Shown: piece after piece, positions 8,220-17,455 of the stretch
How the letters are laid out: every line of letters begins with the position of its first letter
Position numbering within the stretch: position 1 is the first letter of the stretch
Origin: AWTP1-18 sp036504515
GTDB taxonomy: Bacteria; Pseudomonadota; Gammaproteobacteria; Burkholderiales; Rhodocyclaceae
Length of the DNA: 64,000 nt
NCBI GenBank assembly: GCA_036504515.1
Contig: DASXVA010000001.1
Location: forward strand, 248,001-312,000
Direction of reading: 5' to 3'
Position numbers and translations under genes: made by a program
Notes under the pieces: model-generated
Database searches by the model: none
What the model was told of the DNA's origin: nothing
What the model saw: only the letters and a program-made list of their open reading frames with translations

Positions 8220-9632
8220 TCAATCCAGAGTCGGGTCGGCGTAGCTGATCACCTGATTCCGCCCTCCCGCTTTGGCGACATAAAGTCGCTGATCGGCCTT
8301 GCGCAGTACGCTGGCCACATCCTCGCCGTCCTGACCGAACTCAGCCACACCGATACTCACAGTAATGGTCAGATCGCCATTGCTGACAGCAATAGGACTC
8401 CGGTCCATTGCCTTCCTGATCCGCTCGGCAATGACAAAAGCTTGCTGCAAATTGGAGTTCGGCAGCAGCACAAGAAACTCTTCGCCGCCAAAGCGACCGA
8501 TCAGATCGGGCAGGCGGACAATGTCGCGAATTCTGGCGACAAAGGCCGTCAAGACCATATCCCCCGCCTGATGGCCGTAACCGTCATTAACTGTTTTGAA
8601 GTGATCCAGGTCCAACAGCAGCAAAGCCGTCGGCGTACCGGATCGCTCCGCCCGGGCCAATTCTTCGTCGACCCGCTGCAGGAACAGTCGCCGATTGGCT
8701 GCGCCGGTCAGGAAGTCGTAGGACGCCATCCGGTCCAGTTCGCGATTGGCTTCTTCGAGCCGACTCATCATTTCCTGCTGGCTGTAAACCGTAGAAAAAG
8801 CGCGGGTGGTATGGAAGGCTTCGACAATGCCGTAACTCAGGATGAAGAATCCCGCTGCCGAAATGACGTGGCCCAGCCACCATTGGTGGTCCCAGGCCGA
8901 GGCCAGCAAAAAGGAAGTGGAAGCCTGGGCAAAAGCTGCCATGGCAAGGGTGTACATCCACATCAGTGGCGAAGAAAAACGACTGAGCCGGAAGAAGAAC
9001 AAGATGATGCTACCCATGGCAAACACAATGGTCAGCCCTTCCAGCACAACCCGTAGCAATTGCACGTTCGCAGCCCCGGACTGAATAACGCCAGTAATCA
9101 AAGCATCGACCAGGGCGAACAAACACAGGGCAAGCCACAGGGGCACCAGCTTGCTCCGTCGCTCGGCCTCATGGGCCGGTTTTCCATACTGCAGCAGGGC
9201 AATGAAGAAACAAGCAACCATGACCACCCGCGAAGCGGGCCCGAAAATCAGGAACAGCCAGATATTGCAATCGGCGGTACGCGTCAAAATGCCGTGGGGT
9301 AGGTAGATCGCGGTAAAGCCGGTCAGGCCCAAAGCAATCCAGAACAGGAAAGGCTCGCCAGAGTGGCGGTAGCAGCGCCAAGTAATGTAGGAGACAAAGG
9401 TGCTGAGGCTGCAGGCAACCCCAATGGCCAGTTCATGAAAGCCATAATCGACAAAGCGTAGGGTCGGGTTGCCGAAGTAATACAGGTAAAGAATGGCAAC
9501 AGAAGGGACCAGGGCAAAACCGATGCGCAAGAACCATTTAAAAATCCAAGTCAGCAACACAACAGGGTCCCATGGCGGAGTCTCATTCACAACGCCATCA
9601 TCTTCATGCCCAATTGTCTTGGCGGATATCAT
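8220..9632 (-). CDS. membrane diguanylate cyclase (GGDEF)
   Basis: This 470-aa protein has about seven predicted membrane helices in residues 25-250 (a MASE-like sensor region), a short coiled linker near 275-290, and a C-terminal GGDEF domain. The active site is intact as RFGGEEF. The allosteric inhibitory RxxD motif (RLPD) lies five residues upstream, so feedback inhibition by c-di-GMP is expected. No EAL domain is present, so it should only make c-di-GMP. It lies downstream of hoxJ in the same direction with an 80-bp gap. ATG 9632 is preferred over the TTG one codon earlier. The signal it senses is unknown. Confidence 0.9.
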   Translation of the reverse strand: MISAKTIGHEDDGVVNETPPWDPVVLLTWIFKWFLRIGFALVPSVAILYLYYFGNPTLRFVDYGFHELAIGVACSLSTFVSYITWRCYRHSGEPFLFWIALGLTGFTAIYLPHGILTRTADCNIWLFLIFGPASRVVMVACFFIALLQYGKPAHEAERRSKLVPLWLALCLFALVDALITGVIQSGAANVQLLRVVLEGLTIVFAMGSIILFFFRLSRFSSPLMWMYTLAMAAFAQASTSFLLASAWDHQWWLGHVISAAGFFILSYGIVEAFHTTRAFSTVYSQQEMMSRLEEANRELDRMASYDFLTGAANRRLFLQRVDEELARAERSGTPTALLLLDLDHFKTVNDGYGHQAGDMVLTAFVARIRDIVRLPDLIGRFGGEEFLVLLPNSNLQQAFVIAERIRKAMDRSPIAVSNGDLTITVSIGVAEFGQDGEDVASVLRKADQRLYVAKAGGRNQVISYADPTLD

Positions 9633-9714
9633 CAACGAGAGCGCCTGTCAGTTACATACCGGTGTTTGCAAGAGGATAGTAACACCGTGGAAACACAGCC
9701 TTAGCGCGTAATCC

Positions 9715-11064
9715 TTAGGCACTCTCTATCAATGCCATAGGCAAATTCAGCGTAAAGATGGCGCCACCGTCCGAATGGTTGGCGACAGAAAGTTTGCCGC
9801 CATGCCGCTCGACAATGCCGTAGCTGATGGCCAAGCCCAAGCCAGTCCCCTGCCCCACCGGCTTGGTCGTAAAGAATGGATCGAAAACTCGGGGCAGATT
9901 GTCGACGCTGATACCGGGGCCGTTGTCGTGAAAGTCGATAACAATGCGCCCCTCCTCCACCCTTGCCTCCACAGCGAGACGCTGTTCAGCCTGACCGGCC
10001 GTAGCATCGCTGGCGTTTTGCACCAGGTTCATCAATACCTGCTGCATCTGCCCCGGGGAACCCAATACCGGCAGTTGCTCCGGCAGGTCGAGACAAATTT
10101 TGAAGGCATCAGCGACAGCACGGCTGACCCAGTGCACCGCGCGCTCAATGACCGGGACCAGATCAAAGTTCACCCGTTCGTCCCGATCCATGGCCGAGAA
10201 CCGTTTCAGGCCGTCCACCACATCCCGGGTCCGCTCGGCGCCTTCCACCGTCCCTTCAATCAGGGAGGGCAGGTCTTCCAGGATTTTGTCGATGCGCAGT
10301 TCCTTGCGCAAAGCCGGCGCGGCATCGGCCTGATGGTGTACGGCATCGAGATAAGTATCGATACGTTCCACGTAACGCTTGAGGGCCACCACATTGCCGA
10401 GAACGAAGCTGATGGGGTTGTTCAGTTCATGGGCAACACCCGCCACCAGCCGGCCGAGGGAGGCCATCTTCTCTGAGTGCAGCAACTGCTGCTGAGTCCG
10501 CTTGAGTTCTTCGTGGGTCTGGTGCAAGGCCTGATAGGCACGGCGCAGTTCCCCCACGGGGCGCCCCGTGACGACAGTGCCCAGCATTTTGCCGACGCTG
10601 TTGTAGCGCGGCGTGCAATTGAGAGAGACTGGCACAGCGCCACCATCCCGCCCCTGCAACAACAGCTCGCAGTCATGCAGAGTTTCGCCGATATGACCTG
10701 CCACATGCTGCCGTACCCGGCGACGGGAATCTTCGTCTGCGAACAGGTCGTAGAGGGAACTTCCCTTGAGGCTGTCTTCGCTCTTGCCGGTCAGCGCCAT
10801 CAAGGAGGGATTCACATCTTCAATGACACCGCTCCGATTGCAGACGATAAGAACGTCGGACATGGAGGTCAGCACGGAGACGATGAACTGCTGGGACTCC
10901 TCCAGGGCAGCATTCTTCTCTTCGAGGGCGACCTCGTAATCGAGCAGCTCGTGATAGACCTCATCCATCTTCTGGATGACATCCAGCCAGACGTGCTCGC
11001 CGGCCGCCGCGCCGCTGGCGGCAGCGATATCCTCAATGGGCATGGGTTTAGGCGTGCGGCTCAT
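9715..11064 (-). CDS. hoxJ: HoxJ/HupT-type PAS histidine kinase of H2 signalling
   Basis: This soluble 449-aa kinase has a coiled N-terminal region (about 25-60), a PAS domain (about 60-170) and a transmitter with VAGVAHELNNPISFVLGNV, in which H212 is the likely phosphorylation site. N-box LMNLVQNASDA, G1 DNGPGI and G2 GQGTGLGL are all intact. No membrane helix is seen. In the Ralstonia and Rhodobacter systems HoxJ/HupT binds the regulatory hydrogenase through its PAS domain and phosphorylates HoxA/HupR, keeping it inactive without H2. Here hoxBC and hoxA lie upstream on the same strand, but separated from hoxJ by a GGDEF-EAL gene and nikR. The stop of nikR is 15 nt upstream. Confidence 0.92.
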   Translation of the reverse strand: MSRTPKPMPIEDIAAASGAAAGEHVWLDVIQKMDEVYHELLDYEVALEEKNAALEESQQFIVSVLTSMSDVLIVCNRSGVIEDVNPSLMALTGKSEDSLKGSSLYDLFADEDSRRRVRQHVAGHIGETLHDCELLLQGRDGGAVPVSLNCTPRYNSVGKMLGTVVTGRPVGELRRAYQALHQTHEELKRTQQQLLHSEKMASLGRLVAGVAHELNNPISFVLGNVVALKRYVERIDTYLDAVHHQADAAPALRKELRIDKILEDLPSLIEGTVEGAERTRDVVDGLKRFSAMDRDERVNFDLVPVIERAVHWVSRAVADAFKICLDLPEQLPVLGSPGQMQQVLMNLVQNASDATAGQAEQRLAVEARVEEGRIVIDFHDNGPGISVDNLPRVFDPFFTTKPVGQGTGLGLAISYGIVERHGGKLSVANHSDGGAIFTLNLPMALIESA

Positions 11065-11079
11065 GGCACCAGAGAATCC

Positions 11080-11559
11080 TTAGTTTTTTGGCTTCAGGTG
11101 CAGATGGGGCTCGCCCTTGCCCCGGGGCCGGTAGGCGTGGCTATGACGGCCCTGGTCCATCTCGACAGAAATCAGGTTGATCTGCCCGTGCCGTACACCC
11201 CGCTCCGCCATCATCGCTTCGGCAAAAGCACGGACGGCCTTGATCGGGCCCTTGAGCATGACACTCTCAAGGCAGTTCTCGTGATCCAGGTGAGCGTGCA
11301 ATGTGGACACGGTAAGGTCGTGGCTCTGGTGCTGGATTTCCGTCAACCGTTCGGCCAACTCGCGCTCGTGGTGGTTGTACACATAGGACAGGCAAGCCAC
11401 GCAGTAGCCAGCCTCCTCCCGATCCTGGCGCTCTTTCTCCAAATGCCCCCGTAACAAATCCCGTACCGCTTCGGAGCGGTTGCTGTAGCCACGCCGGGCA
11501 ATCAATTGATCGAACTGATGGGCCAGATCTTCGTCGAGGGAGATGGTAAACCGTTCCAT
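11080..11559 (-). CDS. nikR: nickel-responsive regulator NikR
   Basis: This 159-aa protein has an N-terminal ribbon-helix-helix (MERFTISLDEDLAHQFD) and a C-terminal ACT-like nickel domain. The nickel ligands known from E. coli NikR (H76', H87, H89, C95) correspond here to H77, H88, H90 and C96 within STLHAHLDHENC. The C-terminus is extra His-rich (GEPHLHLKPKN). AAGGA five bases before the ATG supports the start. It normally represses nickel importers when nickel is plentiful; likely targets in this window are the permease and receptor at 4480-7400, although no full operator was found. It is tightly followed by hoxJ. Confidence 0.95.
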   Translation of the reverse strand: MERFTISLDEDLAHQFDQLIARRGYSNRSEAVRDLLRGHLEKERQDREEAGYCVACLSYVYNHHERELAERLTEIQHQSHDLTVSTLHAHLDHENCLESVMLKGPIKAVRAFAEAMMAERGVRHGQINLISVEMDQGRHSHAYRPRGKGEPHLHLKPKN

Positions 11560-11683
11560 ATTTTTCCTTGAGGCACCGCGGAAACTTCCCGGGGAAAGGC
11601 ATGAACAATAGCGAGTTGATTAGGCTAATGCAGTCGGTGATCATCGACGAAAGCATCACCCATGGCAAGGAACCGACACGACA

Positions 11684-14600
11684 TCAAACATTACCGTCGG
11701 TACTCGCAGGTAATGTCTCACTGAGGAGTCGTTCAAAATCATCCGCCGCCATGGGGCGGCCAAACAGATAACCCTGATAGGCCTTGCAGGAATGCAATCC
11801 AAGAAAATCCCGTTGCCCGGCAGTTTCAACCCCTTCGGCAATCACCAGGAGGCGCAGTGTTTTACCCAGACCGATAATCGCTTCAACAATGGCGGCATCG
11901 TCTTGGTCCATGACCACGTCCCGTACGAAACCCTGGTCAATCTTTACCTGATCGATTGGCAGACGTTTGAGATAAGAAAGGGACGAGTATCCCGTTCCGA
12001 AATCATCTAAGGAGAAGGAGACGCCGATGGCCTTCAGCGCGTTCATCTTCTCCACCACTTCTTCCATATTGTCGAGAATGACGGACTCAGTCAGTTCGAT
12101 CTTCAGCCGCCCGGGGCCAATCCCATGTCGGTCCATGGCATCAGCGATCTGGGCGACGAAGTTTGGGACATTGAACTGCCGGGCACTAACGTTAATGGCA
12201 ATAACAATGTTGGCCAACTGCGGAATTTTCGCCCAGGCCTGAAGCCGGGCACAGGCCGTTTCCAGCACCCAATCTCCCAGCTGCAAAATGAGTCCTGTTT
12301 CTTCCGCGAGGGGAATGAACTCGGCAGGAGGAATGGAGTTGCCACTCGCGTCAAACCAGCGCAAAAGGGCTTCGGCACCAATCAACGTACCGGCCTCATC
12401 CACTTGAGGTTGGTAGTAAAGCTGAAGCCGCCCCATCTTCAGTGCATCGCGCAAACCAGCCTCAATGGCGGCACGGTCATCCAGGGCTTTCTGCATCACC
12501 GGGTCGAAGAAACGAATGGTATTGCGGCCGGCACCCTTGGCCTGATAAAGGGCAAGATCGGCTTGCTTGAGCAGCACATCCGTTTCTGTCCCCTTATCCA
12601 GAAACATGGAAATACCAATGCTGGAAGAGGTTACATATTCCGCACTGGAAAGCTCGAAGGGCTCATTCAGGGCAAGGCGAAGTTTTTCCGCAATGCTTTC
12701 GGCCAGAGTAGCCGCCCCTCGCGCCTCCAGCCCCAGACCCAGCAACAGAATGACGAACTCGTCTCCGCCAAAGCGGGCCACGGTATCGCCCTCGCGAACA
12801 TGGGAGGTGAGTCGCAGGGCAACCTGTTTCAGCAGGTCGTCACCGCAATCGTGGCCCCGGGTATCGTTCAGTACCTTGAAATGATCAAGGTCGAGCAGTA
12901 ACAAAGCACAGTGCTGCAGACTGCGTTCACTGGCCGCCATGGCCTGATGCAGGCGGTCCATCATTAGGCGACGATTGGGAAGCTCGGTTAATGGATCAAA
13001 AAAGGCCAGGTTGTAGATCCGGTCTTCGGCTTTTTTCTGTTCGGTAATATCGGTGAACGCCGCCACGTAGTTGGTGGTTCTCCCCTCAAGGTCCCTCACG
13101 GCGGAGATGGTCACCCACTCGGGGTAGTGCTCGCCGTTCTTACGCCGGTTCCATATTTGTCCGCGCCAGAAGCCGTCCTTGATCAGGCTGTTCCACAACT
13201 GGGCGTAGAACTCGATCCCGTGCTTTCCTGACTTGAGGAAAGACGGCTTGCGTCCAACCACATCCTCGGGGCTGTAGCCGGTGATTGTGGTAAATGCCTG
13301 ATTGACGCGGAGGATGACGCCGTCTGGATCGGTGACGAAAATACCTTCCTGGCTCTCGAAGGTCGCGGCAGCAATGCGCAGCTCGGACTCCATGCATTTG
13401 GTCGCCGTTACATCCGTCACGAAACCGTACCAGGTCACCAAGCCGTCAGTGCCATGCTCCGGCACGGCATCGACGTGGAGCCATTTGATTTCACCACTGC
13501 CCAACTTGATGCGGTAGTCGATCTGCCAGGGCGTCAGCAGCTTGCCGGAGCGATGCATGGCCTCGAAGAAGCGCTCGTTGTCTTCCGGATGCAGTAATGC
13601 CCTGATTTTGTTCGCGTCGGTTTCCACGTCCTCGGGAGACACGCCAAAAATCATTTTCACCGCTTCGCTGGCAAAGGGGAAAGAGCCATTGCCATCGTCA
13701 TGCAGGCGGTATTCAAAAACCATCCCGGGCACATGGGAAAGAATCTTGCGCAGACGACGGTTGGCAGCGTTCTCTGCCGCTTGGGCTTCCTGCTCAGCGA
13801 TGGTTACCAGCAAGCCGTTAAACGCATGGGCCAATTGCCCAATTTCATCCATGCGGCCCAGAGGCAAAGCCTGCCGTGGCGCTATGCCATCCCGCATTTT
13901 TTCCAGTAAAGATGCGGCTTCTTCAAGGGGCCGCAGCTGGCTTCTCAACCACCACCAGGCAATGCCCCCGGCAAACAGTGTCAGCAACAGCGTAGCGAAT
14001 AGCAATCGCCGGTGCATGGCCTCGATCGGCGCAAACGCTTCCTTGGTCGGCAGCACCGACTGCACCAGCCAGCCAGTAGCCGGAACGATCTTGGAAGACG
14101 ATAACTCTTCTATTCCGCGCGAACTGACGGCAACGCCGGAACCCTCGTAACCACCGAGATAGCGGTCATAGACCGGATTCACATTGGGCGGAGGTCCGGA
14201 CTTCATCACCCGCTGCTTGTCCGACGAGGCGATATAGGTCCGCGACTTGGGGGCCGTCAGCATGAAGTCCCCCGTTCGACCGTACTTGGCGGAGCTGATC
14301 TCATCCAGAAAATTCGGCATCTGCAGATTGGTGATGCCCATCATCACACCCACCACCTGATTCTGGCCATTGCGAATAGGGACAATGAGTGTCACCACCG
14401 GAACGCCGGTCCCCTTGCCAATCAAGGGTTCGGTCATCACTGGGCGGCCACTATCCAGGGCCTCTCTCAAAGCAGTCAAATGGCCGTAGTTAATGCCGAC
14501 TCGGTTCAAATTCTGGGGAATGCTTGCCACTGCCACGCCTTGAGCATCGGTTACGACGATGCCCCAGTTAAAGGGCGGTAACAAGGCCGCCTGTTTTTCC

Positions 14601-14872
14601 AGCAGATCAGCTGTTTTGTCCGCTGTCAGGGGAGATTTGGCAGCAACTACATTGGCAACGCTGGACAGCATGTCGATGCGTTCCCGCACCGAACGATCAA
14701 TTTCGGCAGCAATCATCGACACGGAGGAGAACTGCTGGGAGGAAATGGCTGCCTCCATGTCCTGCCGCAAATAGTGGCTGATGAAAAAAGTGACCGTCCA
14801 CAGCGACAAGACCGTAGCGCACAAAATGCCTACCACCAGACGGGTTCTGAGTGATTGCCAGCGCAGGCTCAT
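11684..14872 (-). CDS. Cache-HAMP-PAS-PAS-GGDEF-EAL c-di-GMP enzyme downstream of hoxC
   Basis: This 1062-aa membrane protein has a helix at about 12-34, a periplasmic Cache sensor (about 40-280), a second helix (about 283-305), HAMP, two PAS domains (about 375-500 and 500-620), GGDEF (about 625-790) and EAL (about 800-1055). RFGGDEF, EALLRW and DDFGTGYSSLSYLKRLP are intact, so both c-di-GMP synthesis and breakdown are possible. The gene follows hoxC by 138 bp on the same strand and precedes nikR and hoxJ. Its PAS domains could in principle receive the H2 signal that HoxJ's PAS domain receives; that is inference. It is similar in layout to the protein at 17456-20128 but has an extra PAS domain. 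Confidence 0.92.
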   Translation of the reverse strand: MSLRWQSLRTRLVVGILCATVLSLWTVTFFISHYLRQDMEAAISSQQFSSVSMIAAEIDRSVRERIDMLSSVANVVAAKSPLTADKTADLLEKQAALLPPFNWGIVVTDAQGVAVASIPQNLNRVGINYGHLTALREALDSGRPVMTEPLIGKGTGVPVVTLIVPIRNGQNQVVGVMMGITNLQMPNFLDEISSAKYGRTGDFMLTAPKSRTYIASSDKQRVMKSGPPPNVNPVYDRYLGGYEGSGVAVSSRGIEELSSSKIVPATGWLVQSVLPTKEAFAPIEAMHRRLLFATLLLTLFAGGIAWWWLRSQLRPLEEAASLLEKMRDGIAPRQALPLGRMDEIGQLAHAFNGLLVTIAEQEAQAAENAANRRLRKILSHVPGMVFEYRLHDDGNGSFPFASEAVKMIFGVSPEDVETDANKIRALLHPEDNERFFEAMHRSGKLLTPWQIDYRIKLGSGEIKWLHVDAVPEHGTDGLVTWYGFVTDVTATKCMESELRIAAATFESQEGIFVTDPDGVILRVNQAFTTITGYSPEDVVGRKPSFLKSGKHGIEFYAQLWNSLIKDGFWRGQIWNRRKNGEHYPEWVTISAVRDLEGRTTNYVAAFTDITEQKKAEDRIYNLAFFDPLTELPNRRLMMDRLHQAMAASERSLQHCALLLLDLDHFKVLNDTRGHDCGDDLLKQVALRLTSHVREGDTVARFGGDEFVILLLGLGLEARGAATLAESIAEKLRLALNEPFELSSAEYVTSSSIGISMFLDKGTETDVLLKQADLALYQAKGAGRNTIRFFDPVMQKALDDRAAIEAGLRDALKMGRLQLYYQPQVDEAGTLIGAEALLRWFDASGNSIPPAEFIPLAEETGLILQLGDWVLETACARLQAWAKIPQLANIVIAINVSARQFNVPNFVAQIADAMDRHGIGPGRLKIELTESVILDNMEEVVEKMNALKAIGVSFSLDDFGTGYSSLSYLKRLPIDQVKIDQGFVRDVVMDQDDAAIVEAIIGLGKTLRLLVIAEGVETAGQRDFLGLHSCKAYQGYLFGRPMAADDFERLLSETLPASTDGNV

Positions 14873-15010
14873 TTGCTACATCCCCTTACTTGCACGATTT
14901 TGAAATAGTTGTTGTATCGCTTTCCTGCAGGTCAATTCTATCCATCTTGTGACTGAAACCGGCTGGAGCTGGAACAAGAATGACAACACATGACCATGCC
15001 GAAGCCCGGC

Positions 15011-16462
15011 TCAATGCACGGTGCACACCATGCAAGGGTCAAAGGACCTAACGATGTGCTGCACACTAGGCATGGTGTTGTCGCCTTCGTTCACGACCGT
15101 CCCGACCAGGGCCTGCTCCAGAGCGCCGGGATTACCGGCAGCGTCTCTGGGAGAAAAGTTCCAGGTGGTGGGGGCAATGATCTGGTAATTGTGGATACGG
15201 CCACGGCGAATGCTGAGCCAATGCCCCAGACTGCCCCGAGCCGCTTCGATCAAGCCGAGGCTGTCGGCCTCATCGGGCAGTTCGCCAAAAACGCAGTAGG
15301 GTTCACCGGGTCTCAGGGCTTGCGCCCAGCCTTCCATCGCAATCAACACCCGGGCGACTTCCAGCAAACGACCGACCACGCGGCTCCTGACATTACCGCC
15401 ATGGCTGTCCACCAGGTCCCGGGCCAGGGGATGACCGGCAATCAGTTGCCGTGCCAGGGCACCGGTTTCCACCACCCGTCCGGCCAGACGCGGTGCCTTA
15501 CACCAGGAGTAGGCATCGGCCTTGTCGATCTGGGGCAGGGTCGAACCTTGGGCCGGAGACTGAGGCGCTTCCGCTTCGGTGTACCAAGCGTGGCTCAGAT
15601 CTTCGCTGATCTGACCCGGGTCCAGGGGAGTCAAACCCTTGGCATCCCACACACCTCTTGCCAGCCAGGGTTCCCCCTCGTTAGCGTAGGCTCCATAACT
15701 CATGAAAACATCGGTGGCGCGACCCAGGGTGTGTAGTTGCAGATCTTCGGCAATGGCGAGGAAGCGGGCAAAGTCGCTGCGGTCCCGATGGGATGCGAGC
15801 CACCGTTGCAGGGCAACTTCGCTATCCAGCTCGGCAATGACTTCAAGTTTGTCACCGAACAAGGTGCTTTCACAAAACCCACGAAACTCCCGCAACTGGC
15901 GATACAGGCGGATTTTTTCTGAAGCCTGAAGCGGCCGCGAAGAACCGCCCGGTTGCAAGGACAAGGTATGGGGCCACTTGCCCGCAAGCTGGCCAAGGAC
16001 CTTCATGAAATCGCTGCGAGCGCTCAAGACCTGGTCCGCAGCACTACCCACCTGGGCTTTGAAGCGGGCTTCGGTCGCCGCAAACCAGGGCCGATCCCGA
16101 TAGGCGACCCGGGCAAAGTCGGGCATGAAGAACAAATAAAAATGCGTCAGATGGTCCGCCAGATTTTCTGCGGCCAGGGTCAGGTCCGCCGCTAGGCGAC
16201 CGTTGCTTGGCGGCGTCAATCCCATGGCGGCGGCCAAGGCATTGGCTGCTGCTGCCGACTGGGCTACCGAACAGATGCCGCAGATGCGGGGCACAAAGAC
16301 CAGGGCATCTTCGGGCACCTTGCCCTGGAGGATTTGCTCGAAGCCGCGATAGAGGGGCGAATTCACTCGGGCCGACTGCACCACGCCATCGGCAATATCG
16401 AGACTGACTTCGAGATCCCCTTCGACGCGATTGAAGGGGCCGAGGACAATTCGGCGCGTCAT
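15011..16462 (-). CDS. hoxC: regulatory (H2-sensing) hydrogenase large subunit
   Basis: HoxC carries the NiFe site of the soluble H2 sensor, about 483 aa. The L1 motif reads RICGICSVAQ, with Gln where energy-converting enzymes have His, as I know it from sensor hydrogenases. The protein ends directly at DPCMVCTVH, so there is no C-terminal peptide for protease removal, also a hallmark of regulatory hydrogenases. The start (MTRRIVLGPFNRVEGDLEV) overlaps the hoxB stop as ATGA; a longer in-frame extension to 16765 is hoxB antisense-phase sequence and not real. It pairs with HoxB and should signal through HoxJ to HoxA. Confidence 0.96.
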   Translation of the reverse strand: MTRRIVLGPFNRVEGDLEVSLDIADGVVQSARVNSPLYRGFEQILQGKVPEDALVFVPRICGICSVAQSAAAANALAAAMGLTPPSNGRLAADLTLAAENLADHLTHFYLFFMPDFARVAYRDRPWFAATEARFKAQVGSAADQVLSARSDFMKVLGQLAGKWPHTLSLQPGGSSRPLQASEKIRLYRQLREFRGFCESTLFGDKLEVIAELDSEVALQRWLASHRDRSDFARFLAIAEDLQLHTLGRATDVFMSYGAYANEGEPWLARGVWDAKGLTPLDPGQISEDLSHAWYTEAEAPQSPAQGSTLPQIDKADAYSWCKAPRLAGRVVETGALARQLIAGHPLARDLVDSHGGNVRSRVVGRLLEVARVLIAMEGWAQALRPGEPYCVFGELPDEADSLGLIEAARGSLGHWLSIRRGRIHNYQIIAPTTWNFSPRDAAGNPGALEQALVGTVVNEGDNTMPSVQHIVRSFDPCMVCTVH

Positions 16463-17454
16463 GACTTTCCCTTCCCTTTCACGGTCGGTGCCCGCACCAC
16501 ATGGTCGGCCCGGGCATTTTCCCGTACCCGTTCCGGCGTCGCGGATTTGGACAAGGCTGCCAGGGCGACGAACCAGGCCTTGGGCATATCCGCCGGCAAG
16601 CCGATAGGAATGCCCGCTACCTTGGGGGTGGAAGCAAAGGGATGGCCGGGCTCTTCGAAACCGGGTTCGGTGCAGCGAATGCAGGCATAGCCGCCGGAAA
16701 GGCAGGAGCCATTGCCATTCCAGGGCCGTAGATTGCAATCGGCATGGGCCTGGGTGCCCTTGCAACCCAGATGCTCCATCAGACAGCCCTGCTCGGTGGG
16801 GTGCTCGGCGCTGGCTTTGAATTCGTAGTATTCGTTACGGGCGCAGCCCTGATGCACCAGATGGTCGGCATAAAACCGCGGGCGGCCCAGAGCGTCCACA
16901 TCCTCGCTCTTGAGTTGCCCCCGGGCCAAAGCAATCAGGGTTTCCGTTACCCAATCGGGATGGGTTGGACAGCCGGCAATATTGATGACGGGCAAACCGC
17001 TGGCATCCCGGAAATCCGCCCCCAGCAAGCCACCCTTGAGTTCCCCTTCGTATTGCAGGCCACAGGCATCGGTGGGATTGATGCCCGCCGCCGTGATGCC
17101 GCCAAAGGCAGCGCAGGTGCCGACGGCCACAACATGGCGGGCGCGATGGGCCAATTGCTTGACCCAGTCCACGGTGGGAATACCGGTCCCGGCCAGCAGA
17201 TGAAAACGACCGGTACCGTTGGGGCCGCGCAGCAGGGAGCCTTCGATGCAAAGAATGTCCACGGGCTGCAGGCCGGCGGCACATTTGCGCAGCAGTTCCT
17301 GGGCTTCGTCGGCGCTGGCTTCCGACAGACTGGGGTGCCAGAGGATGTCGATGTTTTCGTCGCGCAGGGTGGCGAACAAAGGCCCCATCTCGCTACCCAG
17401 CCAGGACAGGGTACAGCCGCCACAACCGCCGGACTGGAGCCAGAGCAGATTCAT
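16459..17454 (-). CDS. hoxB: regulatory (H2-sensing) hydrogenase small subunit
   Basis: This 331-aa FeS subunit begins SGGCGGCTLSWLGSEMG, carrying proximal-cluster cysteines, with no Tat signal, so the sensor stays in the cytoplasm. VGTCAAFGG, NIAGCPTHPDW and the medial/distal cysteine clusters (GCLMEHLGCKG, GYACIRCTEPGFE) follow in order. The C-terminal tail after about residue 290 is charged and resembles the HoxB extension that in R. eutropha is needed for oligomerisation and HoxJ contact. Its ATG is one base after the TGA of the upstream GGDEF-EAL gene, and its stop overlaps hoxC, so the three are translationally coupled. Confidence 0.95.
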   Translation of the reverse strand: MNLLWLQSGGCGGCTLSWLGSEMGPLFATLRDENIDILWHPSLSEASADEAQELLRKCAAGLQPVDILCIEGSLLRGPNGTGRFHLLAGTGIPTVDWVKQLAHRARHVVAVGTCAAFGGITAAGINPTDACGLQYEGELKGGLLGADFRDASGLPVINIAGCPTHPDWVTETLIALARGQLKSEDVDALGRPRFYADHLVHQGCARNEYYEFKASAEHPTEQGCLMEHLGCKGTQAHADCNLRPWNGNGSCLSGGYACIRCTEPGFEEPGHPFASTPKVAGIPIGLPADMPKAWFVALAALSKSATPERVRENARADHVVRAPTVKGKGKS

Positions 17455-17455
17455 G

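Noticed and set aside
16463..16765. 100-residue N-terminal extension of HoxC
   Set aside because: It is the hoxB 3' end read in another frame; the overlapping ATGA start and the conserved N-terminus fix HoxC at 16462.
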